A stretch of 64,000 nt of DNA from the NCBI RefSeq assembly GCF_042655435.1, contig NZ_JBHSMG010000003.1, positions 229,713-293,712 of the forward strand, written 5' to 3'. The translations under genes were made by a program, and so were the position numbers. The notes under the pieces are model-generated. The model worked only from the letters and a program-made list of their open reading frames with translations, did no database searches and had not been told where the DNA came from. Of the stretch, positions 62,678-64,000 are shown in pieces. The DNA comes from Lysinimonas soli (GTDB lineage Bacteria; Actinomycetota; Actinomycetes; Actinomycetales; Microbacteriaceae). Numbering within the stretch: position 1 is the stretch's first letter; the number at the start of each line of letters is the position of its first letter.

Positions 62678-62777
62678 CGTGAAGTGAGCGAGGCACTGGC
62701 GACCGAACGCGAAACAAGACTGCGGCAGGCGATTTGGCCAATCCGATCGTGTCGGCTGATGGCGAGAAGATGAGTCC

Positions 62778-63878
62778 ATGCCGCAGCCGATTCGTGTGAG
62801 CGCCCCTCCCACGGGAGAGGTGTTCTTCCCACTCGCGTCGAACGCTCATTCCCTTGTAGCAGGAGCAGGTATCGGCAGCGTGCGAGGTCGATTGAAGACC
62901 GCGGCCATCCTGTACCAACACGTGCTCGTAGAAGCCGGTCAAGTAACCATCCATGCAGGAGCAAATGCATCCATGGCTTGGCGAGACGGGTTCGATCCCT
63001 CTCAGCTGCCCGAGTGGCAATCAACTAGGCAACGCTCGCTGGCCCAAGGTGGCAGCTTTTACGCCTCGGTTGCTCCTGAAGCCAGCTACGGCGTTCCCTC
63101 GCCTGGCCCGACGGTCGAGATTGTCAATTCCGTCGCGAGCATCGCCTGGGCGCCCACTTTCCATCCATTTGCAAGGGAGCTTCCCAAGGACCAGGACTGG
63201 CTGACGTTTGGGTTCCCGGGCGATGTCGATCCATCGTTTGACAGCCTATTGACTGCGTTGAAGAGGGTCGACGCACACAATCCCGCCCTGGATCGACTCG
63301 TGTCTGAGCATTTCGTTAAGTCTCAATTGATTGACGATGTCGCGAAGGATCTCGTGACTGGTGCGTCCGGCGGATGGGATGTCAGTGTCGATTCGTTTCA
63401 TGCGAGGGTGTTCGCCGCCCGTTCGGCAGCCGACGCGAATCTGAAGGTTCGAGCGTTCGCGTTACCCATATTGGTGCCGGGCGTCCGAAGTCTCCCTTGG
63501 GAGGAGATCGCGAAGATTCGCAAGGCGAAATCGATCGAATTGCTTCGTGCAACTCTTCGTGAAGTTGAAGTCGAGGCCTATGAGATTGCGATTGCGGGCG
63601 GGGACATTGAACGAGCAGTTCATTCGACGTTCCAGAAGAAGATCGCGGCTGCGACCAGCGGCGTGGACCGTCTACTGCCGACGGCAGGCATGGCGCTAGC
63701 GAACCTCACAATCGGGCTTGCGGCGGGCTACGCCACTATCGGGCTTGGCTGGTACGGGCCAATTGCTTCGTTGGCGCCGGCGGCGACGATCGCGACGATC
63801 GATGTTGCGTCTCGTCTGAAGGCGCGTCGCCAGAGATCCTGGATCGGTCTATTTCAGGCAATGGCGGAGTCGAGCTAG
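62778..63878 (+). CDS. unknown protein with C-terminal hydrophobic hairpin
   Basis: A 366-residue protein not recognised. The long N-terminal soluble part has VFFPLASNAHSLVAGAG and VTIHAGANASMAWRDG. The central helical charged region is KIRKAKSIELLRATLREVE. Near the C-terminus two hydrophobic segments (LTIGLAAGYATIGLG and IASLAPAATIATID) could insert in a membrane. Codons are more AT-rich than in the chromosomal genes, in line with recent transfer. Its stop codon abuts the IS481-type element, so a truncated C-terminus is possible. Confidence 0.55.
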   Translation: MPQPIRVSAPPTGEVFFPLASNAHSLVAGAGIGSVRGRLKTAAILYQHVLVEAGQVTIHAGANASMAWRDGFDPSQLPEWQSTRQRSLAQGGSFYASVAPEASYGVPSPGPTVEIVNSVASIAWAPTFHPFARELPKDQDWLTFGFPGDVDPSFDSLLTALKRVDAHNPALDRLVSEHFVKSQLIDDVAKDLVTGASGGWDVSVDSFHARVFAARSAADANLKVRAFALPILVPGVRSLPWEEIAKIRKAKSIELLRATLREVEVEAYEIAIAGGDIERAVHSTFQKKIAAATSGVDRLLPTAGMALANLTIGLAAGYATIGLGWYGPIASLAPAATIATIDVASRLKARRQRSWIGLFQAMAESS

Positions 63879-64000
63879 CTGTAGTGCCCAGCCAGGTTGT
63901 TTGAGATGCGGCTGATGGGTGGGAGCTTCCCGATGGCGGTGTGGGGCCGGTGCTGATTGTAGAAGTGCAGCCATGCCGGGAGAGCGGCGCGGCGGGCTGA
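63875..64000 (-). CDS. IS481-family transposase, C-terminal part
   Basis: Minus-strand frame running in from beyond the window edge; the last 41 codons encode a transposase C-terminus (LPAWLHFYNQHRPHTAIG, PPISRISNNLAGHYS), as in IS481-type DDE transposases. The catalytic DDE residues lie outside the window apart from this end. The TAG stop shares bases with the stop of the unknown gene on the other strand. Confidence 0.75.
   Translation of the reverse strand, partial: SARRAALPAWLHFYNQHRPHTAIGKLPPISRISNNLAGHYS
63880..64000 (-). mobile_element. insertion sequence of the IS481 type, one end
   Basis: TGTAGTGCCCAGCCAGG at 63880-63896 has the TGT start and layout of an IS481-type terminal repeat, and the transposase frame reads through it. 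The rest of the element continues past the window, so its target duplication cannot be checked. Confidence 0.6.

Overview
The window is 64 kb of high-GC, gene-dense actinobacterial chromosome, best matched by the family Microbacteriaceae. Supporting points are the carD-ispDF-cysS-rlmB block, the senX3/regX3 pair with phoU, many GTG starts, GTGA/ATGA overlaps between genes, and an abundance of leaderless-looking promoters (TANNNT six bases before ATG).

1-13.8 kb is conserved housekeeping sequence. It holds two small membrane proteins, a nitrobindin-like heme protein, a YgfZ-type folate protein, a FUSC membrane protein, a methyltransferase, phosphoglycerate mutase, PhoU, SenX3-RegX3 (with a PHO-box-like repeat in the phoU/senX3 gap), two lipoproteins, CarD, the fused IspDF, CysS and RlmB.

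13.8-30.9 kb is a catabolic locus whose substrate I cannot name. It has three paralogous ATZ/TRZ-type amidohydrolases, two paralogous ketopantoate-reductase-like dehydrogenases, a Dabb protein, an SDR-fold protein without its catalytic Tyr/Lys, and a ribose-type ABC importer in which the ATPase and one permease are a single polypeptide. It also has an M24 'pita-bread' hydrolase with an altered metal site, a zinc alcohol dehydrogenase, two XRE-cupin regulators and a TetR regulator. Strong -35/-10 promoters and palindromic operators punctuate it. It is the best candidate for an undescribed pathway: import, C-N bond hydrolysis, oxidation.

30.9-47.7 kb is mixed. It holds a sortase-anchored surface protein, an MMPL exporter coupled to a DUF4032 kinase-like protein, and a GntR-controlled oxidation locus (VOC, GntR, ALDH, hydroxyisobutyrate-type dehydrogenase) divergent from a fused E1alpha-beta plus E2 2-oxoacid dehydrogenase. 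Then come a UgpC-type ABC ATPase, a DsbA-like protein, an acyltransferase-like membrane protein and a YcaQ-like winged-helix protein.

47.8-55.6 kb is resistance-flavoured: a VanRS-like two-component system convergent with a complete vanHAX operon, then a Tet(X)-like monooxygenase divergent from its TetR regulator over two perfect twin operators, then an ArsR regulator divergent from an NAD-dependent epimerase-type protein.

At 56.1 kb a 46-base 3' fragment of a tRNA-Thr(UGU) marks an attachment-site scar. Its orientation places an integrated element to its right (56.2 kb to beyond the window). That island carries small unknown genes, a Hen1-Pnkp RNA-repair pair, a HEAT-repeat protein preceded by an elaborate nested inverted-repeat structure, an unknown membrane-associated protein, and an IS481-type transposase cut by the window edge. 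No gene-free stretch exceeds 300 bases.
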